49,497 bases of DNA from Paracoccaceae bacterium (GTDB taxonomy: Bacteria; Pseudomonadota; Alphaproteobacteria; Rhodobacterales; Rhodobacteraceae), in assembly GCA_030148745.1 (NCBI GenBank), contig JASBSV010000108.1, positions 1-49,497 on the forward strand, read 5' to 3'. Positions 32,865-41,310 of this stretch are shown in pieces. The stretch's first letter is position 1. Each line of letters starts with the position of its first letter. Under the pieces are notes generated by a model, which was given only the letters and a program-made list of their open reading frames with translations, had not been told where the DNA came from and did no database searches. Both the position numbers and the translations under genes were made by a program.

Positions 32865-33758
32865 ATGAGCCAGCAACCCGATATCCTGTGCATCGGATCG
32901 GTCCTTTGGGATGTGATCGGGCGCACCGCAAGCCATATGCAGGCCGGCGCCGATGTGCCCGGCCGGATCACCCGCCTGCCCGGCGGCGTGGCGCTGAATG
33001 TCGCCATGACGCTGCGCCGCTTTGGCCTGAGCCCTGCACTGTTGAGCGCGGTGGGGCAGGATGACGAGGGGCGCGCGCTTGTCGCGGCCTGCCGGGGTAT
33101 GGGGTTGATCACCGATTACATCTATCGCTCGGATGATCTGCCAACCGACCGCTATATGGCGATCGAGGCGGCAAACGGGCTGATCGCGGCGATCGCCGAT
33201 GCCCATTCGCTTGAGGCCGCGGGCGACAAGATCCTGCGCCCCTTGTCCGACGGGCGGCTGGGCAATGCCAAAACGCCTTTTGCCGGGCCCATCGCGCTGG
33301 ACGGTAACCTGACCGAGGATCTTTTGGCGCGCATCGCCACCAGCCCGCTTTTTGCCGGCGCCGATCTGCGCGTGGCCCCCGCCTCGCCCGGCAAGGCCGA
33401 GCGTCTGCTGCCGCTTCTGGCGCATCCCTTGGCCACGCTTTACGTCAACCGCGAAGAGGCCGGGCTTTTGTGCAAAACCCGTTTTGACGATGCCAGCGCC
33501 GCCGCTTCGGGGCTGCTGGCGCGCGGCGCGGGCCGGGTTCTGGTTACCGATGGGGCAAAACCCGCCGCATTGGGAAGCGCCCAAGCGGTCATCACCGCCT
33601 GCCCGCCCGATGTCATGGTCACCCGCGTGACCGGCGCGGGCGATACATTCATGGCGGCCCATATCGCCGCCGAACTGGACGGACAAACCGGCCAGACGGC
33701 CCTGAACTCAGCGCTGGCGGCTGCGGCGGCCTATGTTTCGGGCGAAACGCGGTCCTGA
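32865..33758 (+). CDS. psuK: PfkB-family sugar kinase, probable pseudouridine kinase
   Basis: A 297-residue ribokinase-like enzyme. The N-terminal sugar-binding motif is LPGGVALNVAMTLRRFG, and the catalytic motif RVTGAGDTFMAAH lies near residues 253-265. PfkB kinases act on many sugars and nucleosides. The pseudouridine assignment rests on the psuG gene 1 kb downstream on the same strand; PsuK makes pseudouridine 5'-phosphate for PsuG to split. It probably shares a transcript with the PuuE-like gene, nine bases upstream. Confidence 0.8.
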   Translation: MSQQPDILCIGSVLWDVIGRTASHMQAGADVPGRITRLPGGVALNVAMTLRRFGLSPALLSAVGQDDEGRALVAACRGMGLITDYIYRSDDLPTDRYMAIEAANGLIAAIADAHSLEAAGDKILRPLSDGRLGNAKTPFAGPIALDGNLTEDLLARIATSPLFAGADLRVAPASPGKAERLLPLLAHPLATLYVNREEAGLLCKTRFDDASAAASGLLARGAGRVLVTDGAKPAALGSAQAVITACPPDVMVTRVTGAGDTFMAAHIAAELDGQTGQTALNSALAAAAAYVSGETRS

Positions 33759-33762
33759 AAGC

Positions 33763-34233
33763 TTACCCTTTGGCGCCTTGGTCATCATCCGGCTCGGGCG
33801 GGTCGTCATCACCATCGTCATCACCCTTGCCGGCCATCGCAACCATCACGCCAAGCACCGCCAGTCCGATCGCAATCCCTTTGCCCGACCGCAGCAGCGG
33901 CAAAGCCGCCAGCGCCGCCTGTGTCAAAAGCCGGTTGCGATCTTCGGCCCGCCTGCGCGCGGCCTCGGCCTTGCGCATCCTTGCCCGGATCACAATGACC
34001 ACCCACGTCAGCGCAGTCAGAGCCAGCGAGATCGTCAGGAAAACGACAAGCGCCGCGATCAGGCCAATGGACTGCGCCAGCACCACAACCCCAAGCACCA
34101 GCGCCAGAGCCAGCGAGATCAGGGCAAAGACGATAAGGACGGCATCAAGGATGACACGCTCGGCCGTGCGCTGACGCAGATCGCCCAGCGAGCCGCCGAT
34201 CACGGCCATGGCGATCCTGATAAGCCCGCTCAT
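33763..34233 (-). CDS. Holin-like/DUF1469-type membrane protein with acidic tail
   Basis: This 156-residue protein has two long spans (residues ~28-50 and ~57-83), a basic stretch RARMRKAEAARRRAEDRNR, a third hydrophobic segment and an acidic Asp/Pro-rich C-terminus. The pattern resembles the phage-holin-like DUF1469 family, which bacteria encode outside prophages. It is one base after the stop of the DUF883-like gene, so the two form an operon. Its function is unknown; no lysis genes are near. Confidence 0.7.
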   Translation of the reverse strand: MSGLIRIAMAVIGGSLGDLRQRTAERVILDAVLIVFALISLALALVLGVVVLAQSIGLIAALVVFLTISLALTALTWVVIVIRARMRKAEAARRRAEDRNRLLTQAALAALPLLRSGKGIAIGLAVLGVMVAMAGKGDDDGDDDPPEPDDDQGAKG

Positions 34234-34234
34234 C

Positions 34235-34582
34235 TTAACGTCGGATCAACAGGCCAAGCACCAGACCGCCCAAAGCGGCAACCCCGAAGGTGCGCCAGGG
34301 ATGCTCGCTGGCCTCCTTGACCAGCCGCCGCTCGGCCGCCTGCCATTCCGAGGCGACCTCATCGGCAATCCGCGCCGCCGCGTCATGCCCTTTCTCAAGC
34401 CCCTCGCCCAGCCGTGCCTTGGCGCGCACTTTGGCCAGCGACACGCCGTCGACCCCGACCTTTCGGGCCAGCGCCGCCACCGCCTCAAGCTCGTCGCGCA
34501 AAAGTCTGACTTCGCTGGCAAGGCTTTCGGCCTCGCCCTTACCGCTGTCTTCGCCTTTTTTGGTTGTCGATGCAGTTGCCAT
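34235..34582 (-). CDS. DUF883 (ElaB/YqjD-type) membrane-anchored protein
   Basis: The 115-residue product has a long charged helix (residues ~10-85) and ends in one span, HPWRTFGVAALGGLVLGLLIRR, the layout of ElaB/YqjD proteins, some of which bind ribosomes at the inner membrane in stationary phase. GGAGG precedes the ATG at 34582. It heads a two-gene minus-strand operon with the holin-like gene, placed between psuK and psuG. Confidence 0.82.
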   Translation of the reverse strand: MATASTTKKGEDSGKGEAESLASEVRLLRDELEAVAALARKVGVDGVSLAKVRAKARLGEGLEKGHDAAARIADEVASEWQAAERRLVKEASEHPWRTFGVAALGGLVLGLLIRR

Positions 34583-34807
34583 AAGCCTACCCTCCGTAAA
34601 AAAACCGGTTTGCGTAAGGGCCGAACGCACAATCTGATGCCCTCACACCAATTCAGCTAACGATGCTTTACTGGCTTTCAAGAGATACAGTCACCAATTC
34701 GAACCTGCAACATAGGCGCAGCCAAATGTCAGCCGCAGCCGCGATGACTTGAACCTTGCGTCACTGACTGCAATATCGAGGCCAAACACCCCTGCCGGAG
34801 TTTTCAG

Positions 34808-35755
34808 ATGGCCCAGCCCAATCTCGATATCGTCTATTCCGCCGAAGTCGCCATGGCGCGCGCCGATAGCGTGCCGATTGTCGCGCTGGAAAGCACGATC
34901 ATCACCCATGGGATGCCGCATCCGCAAAATCTTGAAACCGCGCATCTGGTCGAAAAGACCCTGCGCGATAGCGGCGCGGTGCCCGCCACCATCGCGGTGA
35001 TGGACGGCCAGCTGAAGATCGGGCTTGACCCCGACGACCTGGCCCGGCTCGCGGCCAGCGACAATGCCTCCAAACTCTCCCGCGCCGATCTGGCCGCCTG
35101 TATCGCCAGCGGCGGCACCGGCGCCACCACCGTGGCGGCCACGATGATCGCCGCCAATCTCGCCGGGATCGAGGTTTTCGCCACCGGCGGCATTGGCGGG
35201 GTGCATCGCGGCGGCGAGGACAGCTTTGACATCTCTGCCGATCTTCATGAACTGGCCCTGACCCCGGTGACCACCGTGGCCGCCGGCGCCAAGGCGATCC
35301 TCGATCTGCCGCGCACGCTTGAGGTTCTTGAAACGCTGGGCGTGCCGGTCATCGCCTATGGTCAGGATGAGTTTCCCGCCTTCTGGTCGCGCGGCTCGGG
35401 CCTGACGGCGCCCCTGCGGATGGACAGCCCCGCCCAGATCGCTCAGGCCCATCTGATGCGCCGCGCGCTTGGGCTTGCCGGCGGGCAACTGGTCGCCAAC
35501 CCGATCCCAGCCGCCGCCGAAATTCCGCGCGACAGGCTGGCCCCTGTGATTGAGCGCGCGCTGGACGAGGCGCAGCGCAACCAGATCACCGGCAAGGCGG
35601 TCACCCCCTTTCTTCTGGCGCGGATTTTCGAGCTGACCGAGGGCCAGTCGCTCAGCGCCAATATCGAACTTGTGCTCAATAATGCCCGACTTGCCGCCAA
35701 AATCGCTCAGGAACTGAACGCTGCGGCTGCGTTTTCGGCCCCTGCCGGTCGCTGA
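34808..35755 (+). CDS. psuG: Pseudouridine-5'-phosphate glycosidase
   Basis: A 315-residue enzyme of standard length. The motifs ALESTIITHGMPHPQN, SGGTGATTVAATM and FATGGIGGVHRGGE are diagnostic of PsuG. It splits the C-C bond of pseudouridine 5'-phosphate into uracil and ribose 5-phosphate, a step in recycling modified RNA nucleosides. With psuK it forms the pathway, though two opposite-strand genes separate them. GGAG lies six bases before the ATG. Confidence 0.95.
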   Translation: MAQPNLDIVYSAEVAMARADSVPIVALESTIITHGMPHPQNLETAHLVEKTLRDSGAVPATIAVMDGQLKIGLDPDDLARLAASDNASKLSRADLAACIASGGTGATTVAATMIAANLAGIEVFATGGIGGVHRGGEDSFDISADLHELALTPVTTVAAGAKAILDLPRTLEVLETLGVPVIAYGQDEFPAFWSRGSGLTAPLRMDSPAQIAQAHLMRRALGLAGGQLVANPIPAAAEIPRDRLAPVIERALDEAQRNQITGKAVTPFLLARIFELTEGQSLSANIELVLNNARLAAKIAQELNAAAAFSAPAGR

Positions 35756-35818
35756 CCCGTTGTGCCCCGGCGTCAGACCACCTAAATCAAAGTGAACTTG
35801 CGCAAAGGCCAGACGCCC

Positions 35819-36610
35819 GTGAAGCCCGAAGAACAGCCCAGTCCCGACCCCATACGCCGCCGGCCCGGCGTTCTGGCACGGATGCGGGCCAATTTTCTGA
35901 CCGGCATCGTGGTCATCGCGCCCATCGGCCTGACGATCTGGCTGATCCTGACCGTCATCAGCTGGGTCGACGGTTTCGTTCTGCCATTGATCCCGGGCGG
36001 CTATCACCCCGATATCCTGCTGCAGCAATACCTTGGAATTCAGGACGCCAAGGTCAACATCCGCGGCGTCGGCGTGGTTGTCTTTCTGGTATTCACGGTT
36101 CTGACCGGCTGGATGGCCAAGGGGTTCATCGGCCGCTCCTTCCTGCGCTGGGCCGAAGGGCTGGTCGATCGCATGCCTGTGGTCCGCTCAATCTATAACG
36201 GCGTCAAACAGATCGCCGAGACGGTTTTCGCCCAATCTGAGGCCTCTTTCGACAAGGCCTGCATGATCGAATACCCCCGGCGCGGGATCTGGGCTATCGC
36301 CTTTGTCTCCACCGCCGCCAAGGGCGAGGTCGCCGCAAGACTGGACGAGGAAACTCTGGGCGTTTTCGTGCCCACCACGCCCAACCCGACCTCCGGCTTC
36401 TTGCTGTTCTTCCCAAAGTCCGAGGTGATCATACTGGATATGACAATCGAAGACGCGGCCAAGCTGATCATCTCGGCGGGCCTTGTCTATCCCAACCCCA
36501 AGGATCCCACGTTGCCGCCGGTGACCGCCCCCGCCGAACCACCCCGCCCAAAGGCCGAAACCCTGGCTGCCTCCAGCCCCGACCGCGACCCCGAAACAAC
36601 CGGGGGCTGA
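35819..36610 (+). CDS. DUF502 family membrane protein
   Basis: A 263-residue protein from the GTG at 35819, which has AAAGG about ten bases upstream; a GTG at 35792 would add nine residues. Two spans (FLTGIVVIAPIGLTIWLILTV and VVVFLVFTVLTGWM) precede the family block RMPVVRSIYNGVKQIAETVF and the C-terminal GVFVPTTPNPTSGFLLFF. The last ~40 residues are Pro-rich and disordered. The role of DUF502 is unknown. The LysE gene follows after seven bases. Confidence 0.9.
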   Translation: MKPEEQPSPDPIRRRPGVLARMRANFLTGIVVIAPIGLTIWLILTVISWVDGFVLPLIPGGYHPDILLQQYLGIQDAKVNIRGVGVVVFLVFTVLTGWMAKGFIGRSFLRWAEGLVDRMPVVRSIYNGVKQIAETVFAQSEASFDKACMIEYPRRGIWAIAFVSTAAKGEVAARLDEETLGVFVPTTPNPTSGFLLFFPKSEVIILDMTIEDAAKLIISAGLVYPNPKDPTLPPVTAPAEPPRPKAETLAASSPDRDPETTGG

Positions 36611-36617
36611 CCGCAGA

Positions 36618-37229
36618 ATGATTGCCGCCGCGGCCACGGGTTTTTTCACGGCCTTTTCACTAATCCTTGCCATCGGCGCACAAAACGCCTTTGTCCTGCG
36701 GCAGGGCCTTCTGGGGCACCATGTGTTCTGGCTCTGCCTTTTATGCGCGCTGTCGGATGCGGTGCTGATCACCTTCGGGGTGCTGGGCTTTTCCAGTCTG
36801 GTGCGGCTCAACCCCGCCTTTCCCCAGATCATGGCGCTGGCCGGGGCGGCATTTCTGATCGCTTATGGCGCAATGCGCCTGCATGCGGCATGGATCGGCC
36901 TTTACAAGCTGACGATCGCCGGCGCCGACCGGGGGCTGCGCGCCACGCTTCTGACCGGGCTGGCAATCACCTGGCTCAACCCGCATGTCTATCTCGACAC
37001 TCTGGGGCTGATCGGCGCGGTCTCGACCCAATATCAGACCGGCCCGCAAAAACTCAGCTTCGCGCTCGCCGCGATCAGCGCCTCGTTTTTCTTCTTCTTC
37101 TCGCTGGGTTATGGCGCGCGGCTTCTGACACCCTATATGCAATCGCCCCGCTCCTGGCGGATCCTCGATACCGGCATCGGCGTGATCATGTGGCTCATCG
37201 CCTATGGGCTGATCCGCTCGGCCATGTGA
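36618..37229 (+). CDS. LysE/ArgO-family amino acid exporter
   Basis: A 203-residue protein with six hydrophobic segments. The N-terminal signature FSLILAIGAQNAFVLRQGL is characteristic, and the middle contains WLNPHVYLDT. ArgO and LysE export arginine and lysine; the N-terminal GAQNAFVLRQG is closest to ArgO by eye. It follows the DUF502 gene closely and is probably co-transcribed. A repeat element begins three bases after its stop. Confidence 0.92.
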   Translation: MIAAAATGFFTAFSLILAIGAQNAFVLRQGLLGHHVFWLCLLCALSDAVLITFGVLGFSSLVRLNPAFPQIMALAGAAFLIAYGAMRLHAAWIGLYKLTIAGADRGLRATLLTGLAITWLNPHVYLDTLGLIGAVSTQYQTGPQKLSFALAAISASFFFFFSLGYGARLLTPYMQSPRSWRILDTGIGVIMWLIAYGLIRSAM

Positions 37230-37231
37230 TC

Positions 37232-37263
37232 TTCCATTTGGCCCAAATATCCCCGCCGGAGGC
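37232..37263 (-). repeat. Post-stop-codon intergenic element, copy 3
   Basis: It differs from the copies at 1797 and 7529 at two bases, which make the inner palindrome perfect (ATTTGGGCCAAAT). It lies between the convergent LysE and patatin genes, 26 bases after the patatin stop as read on the minus strand. Confidence 0.85.
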
Positions 37264-37289
37264 TCCAGCCAGAAACAAACCGCAGACCC

Positions 37290-38339
37290 TCAGGCAAACA
37301 TCGCTGTCAGATCGACCGAGCCTCGCTCATTCAGGTCCTCGCGGTGATTTTGCAAAAACCGCTCCGCCGCGGCCTGCCCCGCCGCCTTCAGATCGGCCAG
37401 AACCGATGGCGTCGGCAAAAGTTTGGTGGCCACCGACAGGCGCTGCATCATCTCGTCATCGGCGATCATATGCACATAGACATCCTTCATCCCGCGGTTC
37501 TCGACGATCCCATCGTGGATCAGGCGCTTGACGAAACTGATCGCCCGCAGCTCGCGCAATAGCGACGAGTTGAAACTGATCTCATTGATCCGGTTCTGAA
37601 TTTCCTGCGGCGTTTTGGGAATCTCGCGGCGCTCCAGCGGGTTGATATTGACGATCACGATATCATTGGGCAGTTGCGGCTGAAACAGCGGGAAAAGCGC
37701 CGGATTGCCCATATAGCCGCCATCCCAATAGGCCTCGCCGTCGATTTCCACCGCCTGAAACAAGGTCGGGATACAGGCCGAAGCCATGATCTGATCGGGG
37801 CCGATTTCGGCGGCGTCAAAAACCCGGATCTTGCCGCTGCGCACATTGGTGGCGCAGATACAGAACTCAGGCCCCCGGTCCGAGCAGACCGCATCAAAGC
37901 GCAGCTTTTCGGCGATCCGGCGCAAGGGATTTTGATAGAGCGGCCCGTAGAAATAGGGCGAGGCCACGCGCCCGGCGGCATCGAGCATCGCAAAGGCGGG
38001 CGAAAATTCCAGCGCCCGCGAGACAAGCTCGGGCGCGGGCGACCAGAAATGCACCAGCGCCGACAGATCGGGATCGCGGATCGCCCCGATCTCGCCCCAG
38101 AGCCAGTCAAGATTGGCGCGCGCCTCATCGGCCCCGCCGGTGGTCAACCCCGCCTTGACCGCCGCGCCATTCAGCGCCCCCGCCGAGGTGCCCGAGATCG
38201 CGGCAATCTCGATCCCCGGATCGCTGAGCAGCCGGTCAAGCACGCCCCAAGTATAAGCGCCATGCGCCCCGCCGCCCTGAAGCGCCAGATTGATCCGCCG
38301 GATGGGTTTGCTCTTTTTGCGTTTTGTGGTGGGCATCAT
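37290..38339 (-). CDS. Patatin-like phospholipase
   Basis: A 349-residue protein. The oxyanion loop LALQGGGAHGAYTWG is at residues ~18-32, the nucleophile elbow GTSAG near 50, and the catalytic Asp lies in YWDGGYMGNP. These give the Ser-Asp dyad of bacterial patatins, which release fatty acids from lipids. There is no signal peptide, so it should be cytoplasmic or membrane-associated. A second ATG one codon in is equally possible as start. It may belong to the group linked to poly-hydroxyalkanoate or membrane turnover, which cannot be decided here. Confidence 0.92.
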   Translation of the reverse strand: MMPTTKRKKSKPIRRINLALQGGGAHGAYTWGVLDRLLSDPGIEIAAISGTSAGALNGAAVKAGLTTGGADEARANLDWLWGEIGAIRDPDLSALVHFWSPAPELVSRALEFSPAFAMLDAAGRVASPYFYGPLYQNPLRRIAEKLRFDAVCSDRGPEFCICATNVRSGKIRVFDAAEIGPDQIMASACIPTLFQAVEIDGEAYWDGGYMGNPALFPLFQPQLPNDIVIVNINPLERREIPKTPQEIQNRINEISFNSSLLRELRAISFVKRLIHDGIVENRGMKDVYVHMIADDEMMQRLSVATKLLPTPSVLADLKAAGQAAAERFLQNHREDLNERGSVDLTAMFA

Positions 38340-38496
38340 ACTGTCCTTCGTCTGCGCTCAGGCCCAACATAGGCACCAATGGCGCAGGCAACAGGCCCCG
38401 GGGGGCCAAACCGCTGAACCTTTCGTGATCGGGCGGGGCGCTGCGAGGGCTTGCGTATCGGCGCCGGCGCGATCAAAAGGCCCTGCCGGCAGCGCC

Positions 38497-38525
38497 AAAA
38501 AAAACGCCGGCACAAGGCCGGCGTT
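38497..38525 (-). terminator. Strong minus-strand intrinsic terminator with T8
   Basis: Nine-base perfect arms (38503-38511, 38517-38525) with a five-base loop run into eight T on the minus strand (38497-38504). No annotated minus-strand gene ends here, so it must serve another transcript. Confidence 0.88.
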
Positions 38526-38572
38526 AAGTTATTGAGGCAGGTTTCATACAGGCAAGAAACCTATCGAGCAGT
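38497..38572 (-). ncRNA. Candidate small RNA of about 76 nucleotides
   Basis: A promoter with a 17-base spacer lies just upstream, a stem-loop with seven-base arms AGGTTTC/GAAACCT and a ten-base loop (38539-38562) occupies the centre, and a T8 terminator ends it. That is the layout of a typical free-standing, possibly Hfq-bound sRNA. The start is estimated from the -10 box. No known RNA family was recognised. It is transcribed away from the YejA-like gene, from the region just before it. Confidence 0.6.
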
Positions 38573-38578
38573 GACCTC

Positions 38579-38607
38579 TTTATAAGCAATGGCTTGCCAC
38601 AGGCCAA
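38579..38607 (-). promoter_or_regulatory. Promoter of the candidate sRNA
   Basis: On the minus strand TTGGCC (38602-38607) and TATAAA (38579-38584) are exactly 17 bases apart. The predicted start of transcription is near 38572. Confidence 0.6.
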
Positions 38608-38685
38608 GCTAAAAGTTTGAAAACAATCAAAGCGCCCGCTACGCTCGTTTCAAAGAAATAAGGGCAGAGAGGGATTGTTGCCGAA

Positions 38686-40506
38686 ATGAGACGGGATTTT
38701 TTCCAGGCCACGCGCCGAATTCTGATGATCGCGGCTGTGCTGGCAGTGCCGGGATTCGCCAATTCCGAACCCAGCTATGGCATAGCTATGTATGGCAAGC
38801 CTGCCTTGCCACCGGATTTTGTATCTCTACCCTATGCCAACCCCGACGCGCCCAAGGGCGGACGGTTCGTCGACGGGCAAGTCGGCAGCTTTGACAGTCT
38901 CAATCCCCATATCCGCAAAGGCCGCGTTCCATGGCAGTTGCGATTTCTGGCTTACGAAAGCCTGATGGGCCGATCCTGGGATGAACCTTTCACGCTTTAT
39001 GGCCTTCTGGCCGAATCGGTCAACGCCGACCCCGAGGGCCGCTGGGTCGAATTCACCCTGCGCCCCGAGGCGCGATTCTCGGACGGCTCGCCCGTCACGG
39101 TCGAGGATGTCCTGTGGTCCTATGAGACTTTGGGCACCAAGGGTCATCCGCGCTATGCCGGCACATGGGCCAAGGTCGCCAAGGCCGAGGCTATCGGCCC
39201 GCGGACCGTCAGGTTCGAGTTTAACGTTCAGGACCGCGAGCTTGCCCTGATCATGGGGCTGCGTCCGATCCTGAAAAAGGCGCAATGGGAGGGCAAGGAT
39301 TTCGCCGAGAGCGGCACCGATGTGATCCCGATCTCGACCGCCCCCTATGTCATCGATTCCTTTGAGCCGGGGCGCTTTGTCTCGCTCAAGCGCGATCCGA
39401 ATTATTGGGGCCGCGACCTGCCGTTCCGGCGCGGCACCAATAATATCGACGAGATCCGGATGGAGTTCTTTGGCGATGCCACCGCGCTGTTCGAGGCTTT
39501 CAAGGCCGGTGAGATTTCCACCATGCGCGAATCGAACTCGGCCAAATGGGAAAGCCGGTATAATTTCCCCGCCGTCCAGTCGGGCGAGATCGTCAAATCG
39601 CTGATTCCTAACAAGCGCCCCTCGGGGATCACCGGTTTTGTGATGAACACAAGGCGTGATCAGTTCAGGGACTGGCGCGTGCGCGAGGCCCTTATTCAGG
39701 CCTTCAACTTCGAGTTCATCAATCAAACCCTGAACGGCGGCGAACAGCCGCGCATCACCTCGTATTTCTCAAACTCGGTTCTGGGCATGAAACCGGGGCC
39801 TGCCACCGGCAAGGTTGCCGCGCTTCTGGCGCCCTATGCAGATCAGCTTCTGCCCGGCGCGATCGAAGGCTATACCCTGCCCGTCTCGGACGGCAGCGAG
39901 GCCAACCGCAAAGGCATCCGCAAGGCCAAGGCGCTGCTGCAAGAGGCCGGATATACCGTGCAGAACGGCGTGATGACCGGCCCCGGCGGCAAGCCCTTTA
40001 CCTTTGACATCCTTCTCAGTCAGGGATCGTCGGAAAATCAGGCGGTGATCGACATCTATACCCAGTCGCTGGCGCGGCTGGGCATCACCCCGACGGTCAC
40101 CACCGTGGACAGCGCACAATACAAGGAACGCACGCAGGTCTATGATTTCGACATGACCTATTACCGGCGCGGTCTGTCGCTGAGCCCGGGCAACGAACAG
40201 CGCCTTTACTGGGGCGCCGATGGCGTCACCCAGCCGGGCAGCCGCAACTGGATGGGCATGGATGTGCCCGCCGTCGGGGCGATGATCGACAAGATGGTGA
40301 ACTCGCCCAGTCAGGACGATTATCGCGCCGCGGTGCGCGCGCTGGACCGGATCCTGATTTCCGGGCGCTATGTGATCCCGCTCTGGTTCTCTCCGATCTC
40401 ACGGATCGCCCATAAGAAAGAGTTGAAATATCCCGAAAACTTGCCGATGTATGGCGACTGGATCGGCTTTCAGCCGGATGTTTGGTGGATAGAGAAAGAC
40501 AAATGA
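38686..40506 (+). CDS. YejA-like extracellular solute-binding protein, family 5
   Basis: A 606-residue periplasmic binding protein. A basic N-terminus and hydrophobic stretch (MRRDFFQATRRILMIAAVLAVPGFA) form the signal peptide. Family blocks are LPYANPDAPKGGRFVDGQVGSFDSLNPH, the ABC-type W-x-F-T-L-R-P-x-A-x-F region near residue 120, and NYWGRDLPFRRGTNNIDEIR. YejA-type proteins bind peptides or peptide-like compounds for the Yej importer. The permease and ATPase genes are not in the window, so it acts as an orphan or with genes elsewhere. The start is preceded by GAGGGA. Confidence 0.9.
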   Translation: MRRDFFQATRRILMIAAVLAVPGFANSEPSYGIAMYGKPALPPDFVSLPYANPDAPKGGRFVDGQVGSFDSLNPHIRKGRVPWQLRFLAYESLMGRSWDEPFTLYGLLAESVNADPEGRWVEFTLRPEARFSDGSPVTVEDVLWSYETLGTKGHPRYAGTWAKVAKAEAIGPRTVRFEFNVQDRELALIMGLRPILKKAQWEGKDFAESGTDVIPISTAPYVIDSFEPGRFVSLKRDPNYWGRDLPFRRGTNNIDEIRMEFFGDATALFEAFKAGEISTMRESNSAKWESRYNFPAVQSGEIVKSLIPNKRPSGITGFVMNTRRDQFRDWRVREALIQAFNFEFINQTLNGGEQPRITSYFSNSVLGMKPGPATGKVAALLAPYADQLLPGAIEGYTLPVSDGSEANRKGIRKAKALLQEAGYTVQNGVMTGPGGKPFTFDILLSQGSSENQAVIDIYTQSLARLGITPTVTTVDSAQYKERTQVYDFDMTYYRRGLSLSPGNEQRLYWGADGVTQPGSRNWMGMDVPAVGAMIDKMVNSPSQDDYRAAVRALDRILISGRYVIPLWFSPISRIAHKKELKYPENLPMYGDWIGFQPDVWWIEKDK

Positions 40507-40616
40507 AAAAACTTCTGATTATGACCGTCCTGCTGACGCTGACAGGCTGCGCCACGATCGAAGGGCTGGGCAAGGATGTCTCGGCCGGGGCGCGGGCGGT
40601 CAACGACGCGTTCTGA
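40503..40616 (+). CDS. Entericidin-like small lipoprotein
   Basis: A 37-residue gene that starts inside the stop codon of the YejA-like gene (ATGA overlap). The product has a signal peptide and lipobox ending LTLTGC-ATIEG, then a short helix GLGKDVSAGARAVNDAF. This matches the entericidin A/B family of tiny membrane lipoproteins, some of which act in a toxin-antidote pair in enteric bacteria. Only one member is present, so the paired arrangement is absent here. Confidence 0.8.
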   Translation: MKKLLIMTVLLTLTGCATIEGLGKDVSAGARAVNDAF

Positions 40617-40622
40617 TGCGGC

Positions 40623-41264
40623 TCAGGGGCGCGACGTAACCCATAGGATCGTCGCGTCCTCATCCGAGATCGTCACCACGTTGTGGCCCATCGAAGCGTC
40701 ATAATAGGCGCTGTCGCCGCGGCGCATCTCGGCGGGCTCGTAAAACTCGGTGTAAAGCCGGATCACCCCGGTCAGAACATAAAGAAACTCTTCGCCGTCG
40801 TGGCGCACCCAGCCGTCAAACTCCTCCATCGAGCGGGCGCGGATGCGCGCACGGTAAGGCAGCATCGCCTTTTTGGTCAGCGACTGCGCCAGAAGCTCAT
40901 GCTCATAAGTGCTGGTGGCAACCTCCTGCCCCTGGCCCAGCGGCGTGACCACCATCCGGCCATTGACCTGCGCGTTCGAGGGCGCGGTAAAAAGCTGCGG
41001 CACCGAAATATCCAGCCCCACCGCCAGTTTCTTGAGCGCCTCATAGGTCGGTGACATCTGACCGTTTTCGATCTTGGAGAGGGTCGAGCGCGCCAGACCG
41101 GCCTGTTTTGCCGCCTGCTCCAGCGTCCATTTGCGCGCCTTGCGCAGATCGCGCACGCGCTGGCCCAGATCCAGCGGCTCACCGCTGACCTCCGGGGTGC
41201 CCTGGCGTGCAAGGCGCAGGAGTTTTTCTTCTCCGCGTTCCGTCATTCGACCGGCATATGGCAT
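40623..41264 (-). CDS. XRE-type regulator with C-terminal cupin domain
   Basis: A 213-residue protein from the ATG at 41264, which has a GGGGGG tract about five bases upstream; ATGs at 41288 and 41246 are alternatives. The N-terminal helix-turn-helix (LGQRVRDLRKARKWTLEQAAKQAGLARSTLSKIENGQMSP) is followed by a cupin barrel near residues 135-205 (WVRHDGEEFLYVLTGVIRLYT). This architecture regulates metabolic genes such as those for amines, amino acids or acids. It is divergent from the acyl-CoA synthetase gene, with 46 bases between the starts, so that gene is the likely target. Confidence 0.92.
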   Translation of the reverse strand: MPYAGRMTERGEEKLLRLARQGTPEVSGEPLDLGQRVRDLRKARKWTLEQAAKQAGLARSTLSKIENGQMSPTYEALKKLAVGLDISVPQLFTAPSNAQVNGRMVVTPLGQGQEVATSTYEHELLAQSLTKKAMLPYRARIRARSMEEFDGWVRHDGEEFLYVLTGVIRLYTEFYEPAEMRRGDSAYYDASMGHNVVTISDEDATILWVTSRP

Positions 41265-41310
41265 TGCCGCCCCCCTTGCAAATCCCAAACCATGGGCCTA
41301 GCCACGTCTC

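Larger units (their letters stand above)
38340..38685. other. Intergenic region holding a candidate sRNA
   Basis: This 346-base region between the divergent patatin and YejA-like genes has no reading frame I would defend. Its right half contains the minus-strand promoter, stem-loop and terminator listed separately. The left part (38340-38490) shows nothing definite; it would hold the patatin promoter. Confidence 0.7.

Noticed and set aside
31803-33686. A 627-codon minus-strand frame over the PuuE-like and psuK genes
   Set aside because: It runs opposite to two genes with clear family motifs and has the Arg/Gly/Ala-rich composition of GC-rich antisense frames.
34233-34235. The holin-like and DUF883 genes as prophage remnants
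   Set aside because: Both families are common chromosomal genes, and no integrase, structural or lysis genes, or attachment repeats are seen nearby.
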